DNA of 64,000 bases from Hymenopus coronatus (GCA_030762935.1 CM060883.1:30498501-30562500); one strand, 5' to 3'. Counted from the first letter of the stretch, positions 10,318 to 21,669 are shown. A program made the numbers and translations. The notes: generated by a model from the sequence alone, not told the origin.

Positions 10318-10642
10318 TCCATAAACCGTAAGAGTTAGAACTGCATAAACGATGTAAATCTCGTTAAAGCTTATAACTTATGTCATATATTTTTTTATGC
10401 ATTGTACCATTTCTGAGACATCCCTTCTTATTGGTTTCAATTAAACGGGAAGTTATCTTTCGGTTTATATCCATTTTGTTTTACTGCTGGCCTTGGAAAG
10501 AGAACTGAATATCAATGACAAAACGCATAGCGACAGGTTTTAAAGAGTTGCTTATCGCGTTAGCCTAGTGTATTCTCTTATTTCCTCTTATTCTTTTATT
10601 TTCATGTGAATGGAGCACATTACAATTTTTTTTTTTGTATGG
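10318..10642 (-). mobile_element. HX repeat, inverted fragment
   Basis: Contains ATAAACCGTAAGAGTTAGAA, the TTTCTGAGACATCCCTT block and the end CATGTGAATGGAGCACATTA. The hairpin half is missing. Confidence 0.55.
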
Positions 10643-11106
10643 TTTGACATATTTCGTATTACAAATTGAACACTTTACACCATTGTCATCTGCTGTAATA
10701 AAACTAACAGAGTTGAAGCTAGTTGTGGTGTAGGTCACTCATTGCTAACTCAAAACTACCCCACAGAACTAAATCAGACCCGCCACTGTACTGAGGGAGA
10801 GTACGAATAACGTCGACATTGTTCCCTTCACTTCCCTTCCCCAGCAGGCTTACTTAACGAGCAGACAAGCTTCCAAACCCGTCTGATCGGTACTTGACGA
10901 TTCCTGTTTTAGAGCATTATATGATGACTTCATAATCGAGAGTATGATGAAGCGTAAAATTAAATAAAGTTAATTAATTCATCATTCGGGATTTAAAAAG
11001 GCTCTTTACAACATTATTTTATGAGAGAGAAAATGTTTGTGTGTATTCTCGCAAACCCCTAACCAATTTTAGTCATTATATCACCAGTGAAAAGCACTGT
11101 ACATTT
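10643..11106. other. Unassigned spacer
   Basis: Moderately mixed composition around 10740-10900. No HX, SINE, LINE or coding signal was recognised. Confidence 0.35.
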
Positions 11107-11940
11107 CCAACGCATTTAGGACTCTAAATCTAACAGATATTTACAAAACCTATATACTAAAGTACTAACAGACTGAAATCTTAAAAGCACATATTTTACT
11201 TTCTCTACACGTACAATGTACATAGTGTATAGAAAAGTATTGTATTGCACCCAAAAATTCGATACTGAGATTTCACCAGAAATACATGTTCTAGGTCCCC
11301 CTGAAACAAAACAAAATTGGAAAAAGGTCCATGTGTGTACAGCATAGCTTAAAAACGATAAGACCGTTAAATACCAAACTTGGTATTTCGGTTTGGTATC
11401 TTCCAAAGATGCGACACGAAGATTTTCAAGAAACTCCCCCCACACCAAACTACCATTTACATGGAAAAAGTTTCGAAAATTTGGATTTTCTAAAAAATAG
11501 CTCTAATGATTTTGATTAAAATCTCTCACATTAAGATATTTACATGCCAAATAAAATGTGCATCTTGAATTTTCTGGGAATAGTCTCCAAAGACCTCTTT
11601 ATTCTGCCTGATTTTATTGAATTTTGCATAACTGGTTAACCGTAAGATATAGACAAAAACTTAGCATGTAATAAGACTACTGCTAATTTTTCTCGATTAG
11701 CATGAAGTAAACATGAGCAGAGATGTAGAGAAAGTCATGTGAATGGAACACATCAGATTTTTAAGCCTACTTTTGCTTCCCGTTGAAAACCTATGGAGTA
11801 GAAAACAGCTGAGGACTAGAAACCTAACAGGAATTTACAGAGCCTGTAAGTACTAACATATTGGAGTCATAAAAGTACATATTTTCGAAGGTTACTTTTA
11901 CTTTCCGTTGAAAATTAGTGGAGTAGAAGACACCTGTGGT
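11107..11940 (+). repeat. Local ~120-bp tandem duplication, split by an HX insertion
   Basis: The stretch at about 11107-11195 (CTAACAG, ATTTACA, AGTACTAACA, AAAAG.ACATATTTT) recurs at about 11812-11884. The following block (CTTTTGCTTCCCGTTGAAAA, GGAGTAGAA) at about 11769-11810 recurs at 11890-11935. An HX copy (11196-11761) lies exactly at the ATATTTT point of the first unit. The uninterrupted second unit is therefore a paralogous empty site. Confidence 0.55.
11196..11761 (-). mobile_element. HX repeat, inverted, internally deleted copy
   Basis: Both ends are intact: ACTTTCTCTACACGTACAAT with the hairpin, and GTGAATGGAACACATCAGAT followed by T5. About 250 bp are missing between ACTTAGCA and TGTAATAAG. 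It is flanked by the halves of a local duplication. Confidence 0.7.
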
Positions 11941-12011
11941 TACTCCACAGAAATTCGTGCAAAAATAACGCACATGTAGTGGATGTTCCATTCCAAGATA
12001 CACACACACAT

Positions 12012-12064
12012 ATTATATATATATATATATAGAGGGAGAGGGAGAGAGAGAAAGAGAGAGAGAT
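12012..12064. repeat. (TA)n-(GA)n microsatellite
   Basis: A short TA tract runs into a GA-rich tract immediately before a SINE A copy. Confidence 0.8.
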
Positions 12065-12298
12065 TCGGCAACGATTTGGCGGGTTCAAACCCGGTGGATC
12101 TCGATGGATTTTTGCGAGCGTAAAGATCTTGAGCATGGTTTCCTTCGGAAGTGAAGTAAAGCCGTTGGTCCCGTGTCGTAGGCACATAAAAGAACCTTAA
12201 TCCTGATAAAAAGAGCAAAATTGAGCGATCTTTCACGTTCAGCATAGAATGGGACTCTAAAAACCGCAGCAGCTAAAGAGCGTTCATAAATAAAACTC
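12065..12298 (+). mobile_element. SINE family A copy
   Basis: Has the head GGCGGGTTCAAACCCGGTGG (B box), then TCTCGATGGATTTTTGCGAG, CCGTTGGTCCCGTGTCGTAG, a short deletion, TCTTTCACG and the tail GCAGCTAAAGAGCG...CATAAATAAAAC. It aligns along its whole length with the 17.7 kb copy. Confidence 0.65.
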
Positions 12299-12319
12299 AG
12301 TTTAATTCAATATGTTTAG

Positions 12320-12682
12320 TGTTTAATATATTTAATCAAAATCGTTACAGCCATTTTTAAGAAACACAAAGCTTTCAAAGCAATTTCCATATAAAGGTTG
12401 GTTTGTCGCGGGGTGATTTTCTTGAAATTCTTCGTGTCGCATCCTTGGAAGATATCAAACTTAAATACCAAGTTTGGTATTTAACGGTCTTTTGTTTTTG
12501 AGCTATACTGTCCACAGGAACACACACACACACACCGCACGGACCTATTTTTTAAAATGTTTTTTACGGGGTCAGGGAATATCAAAACATATATTTTCCG
12601 TGAAACCTTGACATCTAATTTTTGGGTGGAATACAATACCTGCCTTCATTAGCTACTATGTATATTACATAGTAGTACATTT
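12320..12682 (+). mobile_element. HX repeat, 3' half
   Basis: Starts inside TTTAATCAAAATCGTTACAG and continues through the TACCAAGTTTGGTATTT palindrome and the (AC)n. It ends near a reduced hairpin (ACTATGTATATTACATAGTA), where the sequence turns into an opposite-strand copy. Confidence 0.6.
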
Positions 12683-13108
12683 TACATAACTGGTAAACCG
12701 TAAACTTACTACACAAAAAATTTACTTAGATCTCGTTAAAACACAAGATGTATGGCATACACATTTTTTTCTGCGGTTAACCATTTTCGAGATATTCCCT
12801 GACATTGGTTTCAGTTTTAAGCTATTTAAACTTTTCTTAAACGGGAGGTCGTCTTTCGTTTCATCTCTCTTTTATTTGACTCCTGGCCGTCCAAAATGAT
12901 TCGAATTTTAATTGTTTCACATGGCGATCGGCTTTTTAAAAGATTTAACTAATGCTTTAGCCTTGTGTATTACCATAGAACCATTTGAAGGTTCTAATAC
13001 AGTCATTTCTGCCAATATTTATTTCGTCTACTACGATGTAGATAAATTATATTTTGAAACAATGGATTGTAGAGAAAATCATGTGAATGGATCACATCAG
13101 AGTTTTAA
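12683..13108 (-). mobile_element. HX repeat, inverted, 5' half missing
   Basis: Begins at ATTTTACATAACTGGTAAAC and ends CATGTGAATGGATCACATCA. Together with the preceding plus-strand half it forms a fold-back pair joined near the hairpin. Confidence 0.6.
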
Positions 13109-13117
13109 ATAATAACG

Positions 13118-13340
13118 CAACTCCATGGCACGACAGTCCACAAGGACCTTGGCCTACCGCCCGGTCGCTTCATTCCCCACCTCGGCCCGAAGACGTCATG
13201 AACAGAGGACGAGCTCAGCGCCTCGAGTCCCTCCCAGCCGGTTAATGCGGTCTTCTCGATCTGGAGCCGCTACTTCTCAATCAAGTAACTGAGTGAACCC
13301 GCTTGGCAAGGAGCCGCACTACCACTGATCTAAGGAGACG
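13118..13340 (-). mobile_element. GC-rich SINE-like element (family F)
   Basis: A GC-rich island in AT-rich DNA. On the minus strand it begins with TTAGATCAGTGGTAGTGCGG, which resembles a tRNA D arm/A box, and GCGGGTTCACTCA could be a worn B box. It ends CCATGGAGTTGCG with an AT-rich tail. There is no second copy in the window, so the SINE label is inference. Confidence 0.4.
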
Positions 13341-13826
13341 ACCCTTTTAAATAATATATTTTAAAATTATTAATAATATTATTGTGCAAGTATTCTCGTT
13401 CGTGCGTTATCTTTATTTCAGTTGACTAGCAATAAATGTTGGACGTTCATTCTTATTTTCTTAAAGTTGAGATCATAACATAAGAGTATATTTCAGAAAT
13501 GTGTATAATAGCAGGATTTTCTCTAATATTTTGAACACTAAACGTAGACTGGAGATGAGGTGATGGTGTGTGAAGGTTACAGGCGATATACCCAGATGTA
13601 GTGAACCGGGTCAGAACGCAGTTGCTGAGACGTAACCAGACTGTCAATGAGGATGAGGAAGATTCCAGGAAGGCCAACTTAATATTACGTAAGTGCCACT
13701 CCTTTCTCTGCAACAAAACACCCCAGAGGAAGCTGTTAAAGATGCCAATGGATAACATGCTTTCTTCTCTTTTAAATACAGAGATGAAACTAAACAGCAG
13801 ATAGGAAAAGAAACATAATTAAAAGA
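13341..13826. other. Unique spacer
   Basis: Contains the weak candidate exon at 13583-13688 and nothing else that I can support. Confidence 0.35.
13583..13688 (+). CDS. Weak candidate coding exon, unidentified
   Basis: It lies between an AG (TTACAG) and a perfect donor GTAAGT at 13689. The 106 nt are open in one frame and give a charged peptide including YPDVVNRVRTQLLRRN and EDEEDSRKANLIL. The acceptor lacks a pyrimidine tract. The surrounding 13341-13826 is not HX or SINE. No family was recognised, and chance is quite possible. Confidence 0.25.
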
Positions 13827-14577
13827 AAAATCTGATGTGTTCCGACATCATAACTTTCTCTACATCTCTGTACCAATTATTGTTAAAAAGCTTATTCTTC
13901 TATCTACTTTAAAATAATTGAGATATAAACATTAACAGAAATTGTCCTTATTACTTGTTTCCTTGAAAGTAGAAGGGAGAAATCTAATGTGTTCCATTCT
14001 CATGAACAACTTTTCATTCAAAACATTAATCTGTTACCTACATCATGCTAATCAGATAAACATAAGCAGAATTAGCCTTATTACTAGCTTCCTTGTAAGT
14101 AGAAGGGAACAAATGAAATACACAGGTTGAAACGATAGTCCTATCCTTTAAAAACTGGTCGCCATGTGAAACAATTGAAGTTCCAATATCCTTGCTTGTC
14201 AGGAATACAAACGAGAAACAAGAAGAAAAGTTTAAGTGGTTAAAATTGAAACTAATAGTCCGGAATATCTCGAAGTCAGTTAACTCTACAAAAAATGAAT
14301 ATGCCATAAATTGTGTGTTTAAATGCGATCTACATTTTATTGTGTAGTAAGTTTTTGTATACATCTAACGGTCTGCCAGTTATGTAAAACTCATCCAGAA
14401 TGAAAAGGTGTTCAGAGGCAATTACCAGAAAACTCAAAATATACATAACGATTAAACATAAAGTATTTTAATCAAAATCTTTAGAAAAATTTTCTATGCA
14501 AAGAAGGTAGTTGGAGGCGTGGAGATTTTCTTGAAAATCTTCGTGTTGCATCCTTGGAAGATACTCAACTTATATAC
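13827..14577 (+). mobile_element. HX composite: 5' fragment fused to a second HX copy
   Basis: An HX start at 13827 runs only to GTAGAAGGGAGA (13979). It is joined there to another HX start (AATCTAATGTGTTCCATTCT) that continues through the element. It is cut before the (AC)n zone, at TATATACC. The same junction occurs at 16.97 kb. Confidence 0.65.
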
Positions 14578-15289
14578 CTCTACATCTCTGCAACAAATTA
14601 TTGTTAAAAAGCTTATGCTTCTATTTACTTCATGCTAATACAAAAAAAAAAATAATATAAATAGTCTTATTACTTGCTTCCTTTAAGTAGAAGCGAAATA
14701 AGGGACAAGGTTAAAATGATAATCAAAAGCTGGTTGCTATGTGATTGAAGTTCCTTTGTTTGTATGGACAGGAGTTCACAAAGTCCTGTGTGAGAAAAGT
14801 ATAATTTTTTTAAAGCTGAAACCAAAAGCAAGGAATATCTCAAAAACGATCAAATCCACGAAAAAAATGCATATAACATAAAGTGTGTGTTTTAAAGTCC
14901 CCTACATATTTTGTGAGGTATGTTTTTCTCCATCTCTTACGGTTTAGCAGGTATGTAAAATTTCGCAGAATTCATCCAGAATAAAGTATTTTCAGAGGCT
15001 ATTCCTAGAAAATTCAAAATATACATTTTATTTGCCATGTAAATATCTTAAATATAAGAGATTTTAATCAAAATCGTTAAGGCCATTTTTGAGAAAATCA
15101 AAATTTTCAAATAAAGTTCCATGTAAAGAGCAGTTTGGGGTGGGGAGAGTTTTCTAAAAATCTTCGTATGGCATCCCTGAAAGATACTAAACTTAAATAC
15201 CAAGTTTAGTATTTTACCGACTTGTCGTTTTTGAGTTATCGTGTTTACCGCTCTATACACTATGTACATAGTACGTGTAGAGAAAGTAA
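14578..15289 (+). mobile_element. HX repeat, copy with (AC)n zone deleted
   Basis: Starts inside the 5' end at CTCTACATCTCTGCAACAAA. It has all internal blocks, then a jump from GAGTTATCGTGTTTACC to the terminal hairpin CTATACACTATGTACATAGT and GTAGAGAAAGTAATA. Confidence 0.65.
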
Positions 15290-15299
15290 TAAATGAATG

Positions 15300-15540
15300 T
15301 TAGAAAGATGTGTAAAGTTTGACATAGAGAGTCATTTAATCAGCAGAACGGCTTAAAATGAAGTCCAAAACAATGCAAAAGTGTACGCTATAGAACGCTG
15401 CATATTTTGCATGATTTGCCTGCCACCTCTTCTTGCATCGCGGCCAACCTTTTTGTATTAGGGGAACATAAACGACGAAGAGCGCTCCAGTTCTTCTGAC
15501 TAACCAAATGCGCTTTCTTATATGGGAGTACTGCAAGGTT
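15300..15540. repeat. Repeat family G, longest copy
   Basis: Two blocks recur elsewhere. GACATAGAG.G.CATTTAATCA with CAGCAGA.CG.TTAAAATGA recurs at 18.26 kb. GCCACCTCTTCTTG..TCGCG with CCTTTTTGTATTAGG and AACATAAACGACGAAGAG recurs at 19.25 kb. It is always next to HX copies. Its nature is unknown; the short minus-strand frames across it do not look like a known protein. Confidence 0.45.
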
Positions 15541-15776
15541 ATGTCCAAAACATTCCTAAAGAGTATTTATACACTAGTGTATACCTTTTGTTGCAGAAAT
15601 CTATTCTTAAGAGTTTCCTGTTTTTCGCAATTATTGGTTAGTGTGTTCAACACCCTTCCTTTGTGCTTCTTACGTTTTTAATGCAGAAGAGAACATTTCT
15701 TATGAAAAATTCGGTGCGTGTTTTAGTATCGAATCCATTAATTTTAGCAAAATCTTGACCAGAGTGACAAAATGTA

Positions 15777-16711
15777 CGTTTTACTTTCTCTATTTCGTAT
15801 AGATGTGTAGAGAAGACTTCACAAAAAATTCGTTACCCAACTTAAACTAGAAATACACGTTTTATGGTTCCCAAAATAAATGAAAGAATGTTTACTATCT
15901 CTACACGTAGTATGTACAAAGGTAAAAGACCTACTCTATTCCACTCAAAAATTCTGTGTTGAGATTTCAATCATATAAACGTTTTGAGGTCCCTGAGTAA
16001 AAAAATAATTTTTAGAAAAAATATCCGGATTGTATGTGTGTGGACAATGAAACTCAAAAACGAAAAGTCGGTTAAATACGAAACTTAGTATTGAAGTTTA
16101 GTATCTCCCAAGGATGCGACACCCCTATTCCTAACTGCCCATTTACATGGAAGATGTTTAAAAATATTTGATTTTATCAAAACTGGCTGTGACGATTTTT
16201 ATTAAAATACCGTATATTAAATATATTTACATGGAAAATAAAAGGTTTGTCTTCAATTTGTTTGGAATAACCTTTGTAGTTCTCTGCATTCTGAATGCTT
16301 TTGCACAACCGGTAAATCATAAGAGGGACAAAAACTTGCTACACAAATGAAGATCTCGTAAAAACACACAATTTATGTCCTCTTCATTTTTGTTGCGGAG
16401 CCAACCATTTACCTTATTATTGGTTTAAATTTTAAAATACTTTTCTCAAACAGAAGTCATCCGTGTTTCTTCTGTTCTACTCCTAGCCATCAAAGAGAAC
16501 CGAATTTAAGTGACAATGAATTACCGTCAGCTTTTAAACGTTTGACTTTTGCTTAGCTCAGTATATTCCTTTAGTTCCCTTCTACATATAAGGAATTAAG
16601 TATAATATCATTCTGCTAGTGTTAACTCGATTAGCATAAAACGGATAGAAGAATAATCTTTAGTAAGAGGTAGAGAAAGTCATATGAATGGAACACATAA
16701 GACTTTTAAAA
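15777..16711 (-). mobile_element. HX repeat, terminal fragment plus full inverted copy
   Basis: A hairpin-end scrap at 15777-15885 (TTTTACTTTCTCTATTTCG, degraded hairpin) is followed by a diverged full copy at 15891-16711. The full copy begins TTACTATCTCTACACGTAGT and ends AGTCATATGAATGGAACACA. Confidence 0.6.
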
Positions 16712-16805
16712 CGTACATTCCTTTATACCTTAGTAACACATTTTTTAAATTGTCCTATACTTGATGTTTAAAAAGCGAAATATATTTCAAAGTGGAAAAA
16801 ACTGA

Positions 16806-18090
16806 AAGAAAAAATTTTGATATGTACCATTCACAAGACCTTCTCTACATCTCTGTAACAAATTGTTGTTAAAAAGCTTATTGTTCTATCTAAATTATGA
16901 TAATCGAGATAAACATTAGCAGAAATTATCCTTATTACTTGGATCCTTGTAAGTAGAAGGGAAAAAATCTAATGTGTTCCATTCACATGATGTCCTCTAG
17001 CTATTCGGTAAACATACCTTTTAATCAAAACATAAATCTGTTATCTACATCATGCTAATCAAGATAAACATAAGCAGAATTAGTCTTATTACTCGCTTCC
17101 TTGAAAGTCGAAGGGAAATAAGAAAATGCACAGGCTAAAGCGATAGTCTCATCCTTTAAAAGTCAGTCGCTATATGAAACAATTAAATTACAATGTCTTT
17201 GCTTGAGAGGAGTAAACAAACGAGAAACGAGAAGAAAGACGTCTTAAAATTGAAACCAATAATCCGGAATATTTCGAAAATGGTTAACTGTGTGTTCTAA
17301 TAAGATCTACATTTTTTGTGCAGTAAGTTTTTGTATATCTCTTACGGTTTGCCAGTTATATAAAAGTCATCCAGAATTACGAAGTCTTCAGAGATTATAC
17401 TGAGAAAATTCAAGATGTACATTTCGTTTGCCACAAAAATACGTTATATATAAGGTTTTTTTAATCAAAACCGTCAGAGCCAATTTTGAAAAAAAAAATC
17501 TAAATTTTCGAAAAATGTTCCACACAAAAAGGGTAGTTGGAGGGGGGGGGATTTTCTTGAAAATCGTCACGTCGCATTCTTGGCAGATACTCAAACAGCA
17601 AGTTTGGTATTTAACTGACTTTTTGAGCTATGCTGCACACACACACGCACGCACACACACACACACACACACACACAGCCACGGACGGATAAACACACAG
17701 ATCTTTTTGTCGCCCTCCGTTGTGTAATAGGCATACTAACTTCATATACACAAGGTCGCGGGTTCAAACCCAACGGATAACGATGGATTTTTTCGAGCGT
17801 AAAAATCTTTAGCATGGCTTCTTTCGGAAGGGAAGTAAAGCCGTTGTTCCCGTGTCGTAGATTTACGGCACGTAAAAGAACCTCACGCCTGCAAAATTAA
17901 GCATTCTTTTACGCCCAGTATAGAATGAGTACCATAGCAGTTAAAGAACAGTCATAAATAAAACTCCCATTTCCATTTTTTCGGACCTTTTTAAAAACTT
18001 ATTTTTTTGGATTTAGGGGGTCCCGAAACATGTATTTTCGGTGAAATTTCGGTATCGAATGTAAATAGTACGTCTAGAGAGGTAATACAG
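16806..18090 (+). mobile_element. HX composite with the same fusion junction, interrupted by a SINE
   Basis: A 5' fragment (16806-16966) is fused at AGTAGAAGGGAAAAAATCTA to a second HX start, as at 13.98 kb. The second copy runs through an (AC)n at 17638-17678. It is split by SINE A at 17703-17968, resumes with CGGACCTTTTTAAAAACTTA, and ends near 18090 with a reduced hairpin. Confidence 0.65.
17703..17968 (+). mobile_element. SINE family A, inserted in HX
   Basis: The most complete copy. It has a tRNA-like head with GTAATAGGCATACTAACTTC and GCGGGTTCAAACCC, a body with CCCGTGTCGTAGATTTACGG, and a tail CAGTTAAAGAACAGTCATAA with AT-rich end. The flanks AGATCTTTTT and GGACCTTTTT look like a mutated ~10-bp target-site duplication of the HX sequence GGACCTTTTT. 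Confidence 0.65.
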
Positions 18091-18257
18091 CACATGGTTA
18101 CACTAATTAAATAACTATTTATGACCAATAGCAAAAATCCAACCAGGAATTTTATTTTGCACTGCTTTGGTAGAAATATTCGCAACTTTAGCTGTATTTT
18201 TGTGGAAGATGCTAGATTTTAAATATAGAAAAGTAGTAAAATAATTGAGTCTGAGAA

Positions 18258-18340
18258 AAATGATTTTAAGTTCGACATAGAGCGACATTTAATCAGCAGA
18301 GCGTTTAAAATGATGTCCAAAACATGAGTTAGATCCGCCC
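18258..18340. repeat. Repeat family G, fragment
   Basis: Matches the first block of the 15.3 kb copy (GACATAGAGCGACATTTAAT and GATGTCCAAAACA). The preceding 18091-18257 is unassigned. Confidence 0.4.
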
Positions 18341-18371
18341 TAGAGGAATTAAACATTGCAAATATGTACCA

Positions 18372-19190
18372 AAACTCTAATGTGTTCCATTGACATGACT
18401 TTCTCTACATCTCTGCAACAATTACTATTAAAAAGCTTATGCTTCTATTAAAAAATTAGCAGAAGTAGTCTTATTACTTGCTTCCTTGTAAGTAGAAGGG
18501 AAATAAGGGAGTAGCATAGGTTAAAGTATTAGTCGAAAGCTAATTGCTATGTGATTGAAGTTCCTTTTTTTATATGGATAGGAGTTGACAAATTGCCGTA
18601 TGAGAAAAGTATGTTTTTTAAATTTGAAACTAATAACAAGAAATATCTAAAAAACGACCAACCCCACGAAAAGAAATGTATATAAATAATTGTGTTTTAA
18701 CGAGCTCTACATTTTCTGTTAAGTAAGTTTTTGTCCATCTCTTACGGTTTACGAGTTATGCAAAGTTCCGTTAAATTCGTCCAGAATAAAGTAGTCTTCA
18801 GAGGCTTTTCCCAGAAAATTCAAGATATTCATTTTATTTGTCAGATAAATATCTTTAATATACGATGTTTTAATAAAAACCGTTAGAGCCATTTTTGAGA
18901 AAATCAAAACTTTCGAAACTTTTTCCATGTAAAGGGTACGTGGGGATGGGGGGATGTTTCTCAAAATCTTCGTGTCGCATCCCTGGAAGATACTGAACTT
19001 AAATACTAAGTTTGGTATTTAACGGACTTTTCGTTTTTGAGCTACGCTGTCCACAGACACACACACATACACACGCACACACGGACCTTTTTCCAAAAAT
19101 GCTTTGTGTTTTTCCAGTGAAGTCTGAGTATCAAATTTTTGGGTGGAATGCAACACCTTCTCTATGCATATAGTACGTGTAGAGAAAGAA
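18372..19190 (+). mobile_element. HX repeat, full-length copy
   Basis: Starts TCTAATGTGTTCCATTGACA. The segment between the GCTTATGCTTC block and the AAAATTAGCAGAAG block is shortened. The copy has a short (AC)n at about 19055-19083 and a reduced terminal hairpin ending GTGTAGAGAAAGAAAAAA. A 71-codon minus-strand frame (18749-18964) belongs to the recurring HX frame. Confidence 0.7.
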
Positions 19191-19370
19191 AAAACGCTGC
19201 ATCTTAGCACCAAAATTCCAAAATTGGAGCAAGCTTGACTATCGTCTCGTTCTTCAGGTTTGCCACCTCTTCTTGATCGCGCCCAGCCTTTTTGTATTAG
19301 GAGAACATAAACGACGAAGAGCCCTCAATGACAAGAGCGCGCCAGTTCCTCTGACAAAGCAGGCGCTCTT
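19191..19370. repeat. Repeat family G, second-block copy
   Basis: Matches the second block of the 15.3 kb copy (GCCACCTCTTCTTGATCGCG, GAACATAAACGACGAAGAGC). It lies exactly between two HX copies of opposite orientation. Confidence 0.45.
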
Positions 19371-20222
19371 TTTTACTTTCTTCACAGCACTATGTACATA
19401 GTGTATAGAGAAATTCGATACTGAGATTTCACCGGAAATACATGTTTTAGGTCCACCTGAATCCAAAAAAAAGCATTTTACTTTCTCTATACATTTTTAG
19501 AAAAAATGTCCGTGTGTGTCTCTGTCTGTCTGTGTGTTTGTGTCTGTGGGCAGCATAGCTCAAAAATGAAAAGACCGTTAAAAACCAAACTTGGTATTTA
19601 AGTTTGGTATCTTCCAAGGATGTGACACGAAGATTTTCAAAAAAATCCCCCACCCCATGGAAAAAATTTCGAAAATTTTGATTTTCTTAAAAATGGCTCT
19701 AACGATTTTGATTAAAATCTCGTAAATTTAAGATATTTACTTGACAAATAAAACGTACATCTTGAATTACCTGTGAATAGCTTCTGGATGAATTTTACGG
19801 ATTTTTGTATAACTGCTAAACTGTAAGAGATGGACAAACACTTATCACACAGAAAATGTAGAGCACATTAAAACATACAATTTCTCTTACATACATTTTG
19901 TTCGTGGAACTGATCGTTTTTGAGATATCCCTTGATTTTGTTTTCAGATATGAAAAACTTACACTTTTCTCATACAGGAATTTGTCAACTCCTGTCCATA
20001 CAAACAAATGAGCTTCAGTTACATAGCAACCAGCTTTTGAATATCACTTTTACCAATGGTACTCCCTTATTTCGCTTCTACTTACAAGGAAACAAGTAAT
20101 AAGACTATTTCTGCTAATTTTTTCTCGATTAGCATGAAGTAAAAAGAAGTAAGAGCTTTTTAAGAATAATTTGTTGCAGAGATGTAGAGAAAGTCATGTG
20201 AATGGAACACATCAGATTTTTT
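19371..20222 (-). mobile_element. HX repeat, inverted copy
   Basis: Starts TTTTTACTTTCTTCACAGCA with the ACTATGTACATAGTGTATAG hairpin and ends GTGAATGGAACACATCAGAT. An extra TTTTACTTTCTCTATAC piece at 19484-19500 looks like a partial second terminus inserted near the (TG)n zone. Confidence 0.65.
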
Positions 20223-20930
20223 GTAAAAAGGTCCGTGTGTGTTTGTGTGTGCGTGTGTCTGTGGACAGCATAGCTCAAAAATGAAAAGTCCGTTAAATAC
20301 CAAACTTCGTATTTAAGTTCAGTATCTTCGAAGGATGCGACACGAAGATTTTCAAGAAAATCCCCCCACCCCAATTACCCTTTTTCAAGGAACTTTTTTC
20401 AAAATTTTTGATTTCTCAAAAACAGCTTTAACGACTTTGATGAAAATATATGTTTAAAAGATTTTTATGAGAAATGAAATGTATATTGTGAATTCACTGG
20501 AATAGCCTCTGAACCTCTACATTTTGGATGACTTTCGCACAAGAAATGTAAACCTAGTTTGTGCCAAATGCATTTTTTTCTTTGTAATTAAACATTTTCG
20601 AAATAGTTCTCTTTCTCTAAATGTTACAATAGTTATACTTTTCTCAAATGGGAATCGTTCCTTTTATTTCTTCCTCCCTTCGCATACATGGAAAGATAAT
20701 GAAGTTTCAAAGTCATCACATCTCAATGTCACGAACATCTCTTAAAAGATTTAACTATCGCTTTATCCTAACTTTATTTTCTTATTTCCCTAATACCTTC
20801 GAGGGAATAAGCAGTAGAACCATAAGCTAATGACTCACTTGATTATCATGATACAGATAGAAGAATAAGCTTTTGTAATAACTGTTTCAGAATAGGTAGC
20901 GAAAGTCATGTGAATGAAACTTCACCAAAC
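20223..20930 (-). mobile_element. HX repeat, inverted, hairpin end missing
   Basis: Begins within the (TG)n zone (AAGGTCCGTGTGTGTTTGTG) right at the end of the preceding copy. It runs to GTCATGTGAATGAAACTTCA. A plus-strand HX terminal scrap follows at about 20940-21022, with GGTAGAGAAAGTAAAA. Confidence 0.6.
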
Positions 20931-21119
20931 CTTTTAGTATAGGATCTCAAAATATGTAGTTCCCTAAAAAACTACCTCCCATTCTCTACCTGATGTATCT
21001 TAGTGGTAGAGAAAGTAAAATGTCGTTTTGCTTGAAATCTGACTGACTCACACTGTGGAATTATGAAATATTTCCTTTCCAGATATCCTTAAACAATAGA
21101 AGAAGTAACGCCCAAAACC

Positions 21120-21235
21120 AAAGATGGGACATGTTTTCTTGCACAAGGACATTACTGCCCACAGCTGCAAGATATGTTAATAAGCGAAGATGGACTTAAA
21201 ATAAAGTGGTATCCACCTTATTTACCATATTTGGT
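21120..21235 (+). pseudogene. Possible Tc1/mariner transposase catalytic-domain remnant
   Basis: Across mixed frames the plus strand gives peptides such as PTAARYVNK and EDGLKIKWYPPYLPYL. They recall the HDNAxxHTA...YPPYSPDL stretch of Tc1/mariner transposases. The match is short and frameshifted and the key acidic residues are not clear. The rest of 21023-21368 shows nothing recognised. Confidence 0.35.
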
Positions 21236-21368
21236 ATCTATTGCTATTATTATTGTCAGCATCATGTTTCAGTGATAGTTTTGCTATTGCACTAATAGAA
21301 GAGAAGATGTAATATATAGAATGTCTCAAGATTAAACCGCACAGATTGGCAGCTTGTAGAGAAGTTAA

Positions 21369-21638
21369 ACAAAAATCTAATGTTACATTCACATGACTTT
21401 CTCTACATCTCTGTAACAAATTATTGTTAAAAAGCTTATGCTTTTATTTACTTCATGCTAATCGAGAAAAAAATAGCAGAAATAGTCTTATTACTTGCTT
21501 TCTTGTAAGAAGAAGCAAAATAAGGGAATACAGCTGATTGCTATGTGACTGATGTTCCTTTGTTTCTATGGACACATGTTGACAAATTCCTGAATGAGAA
21601 AAGTATGTTTTTCAAAGCTGAAACCAAAAACAAGGAAT

Positions 21639-21669
<31 letters not shown>

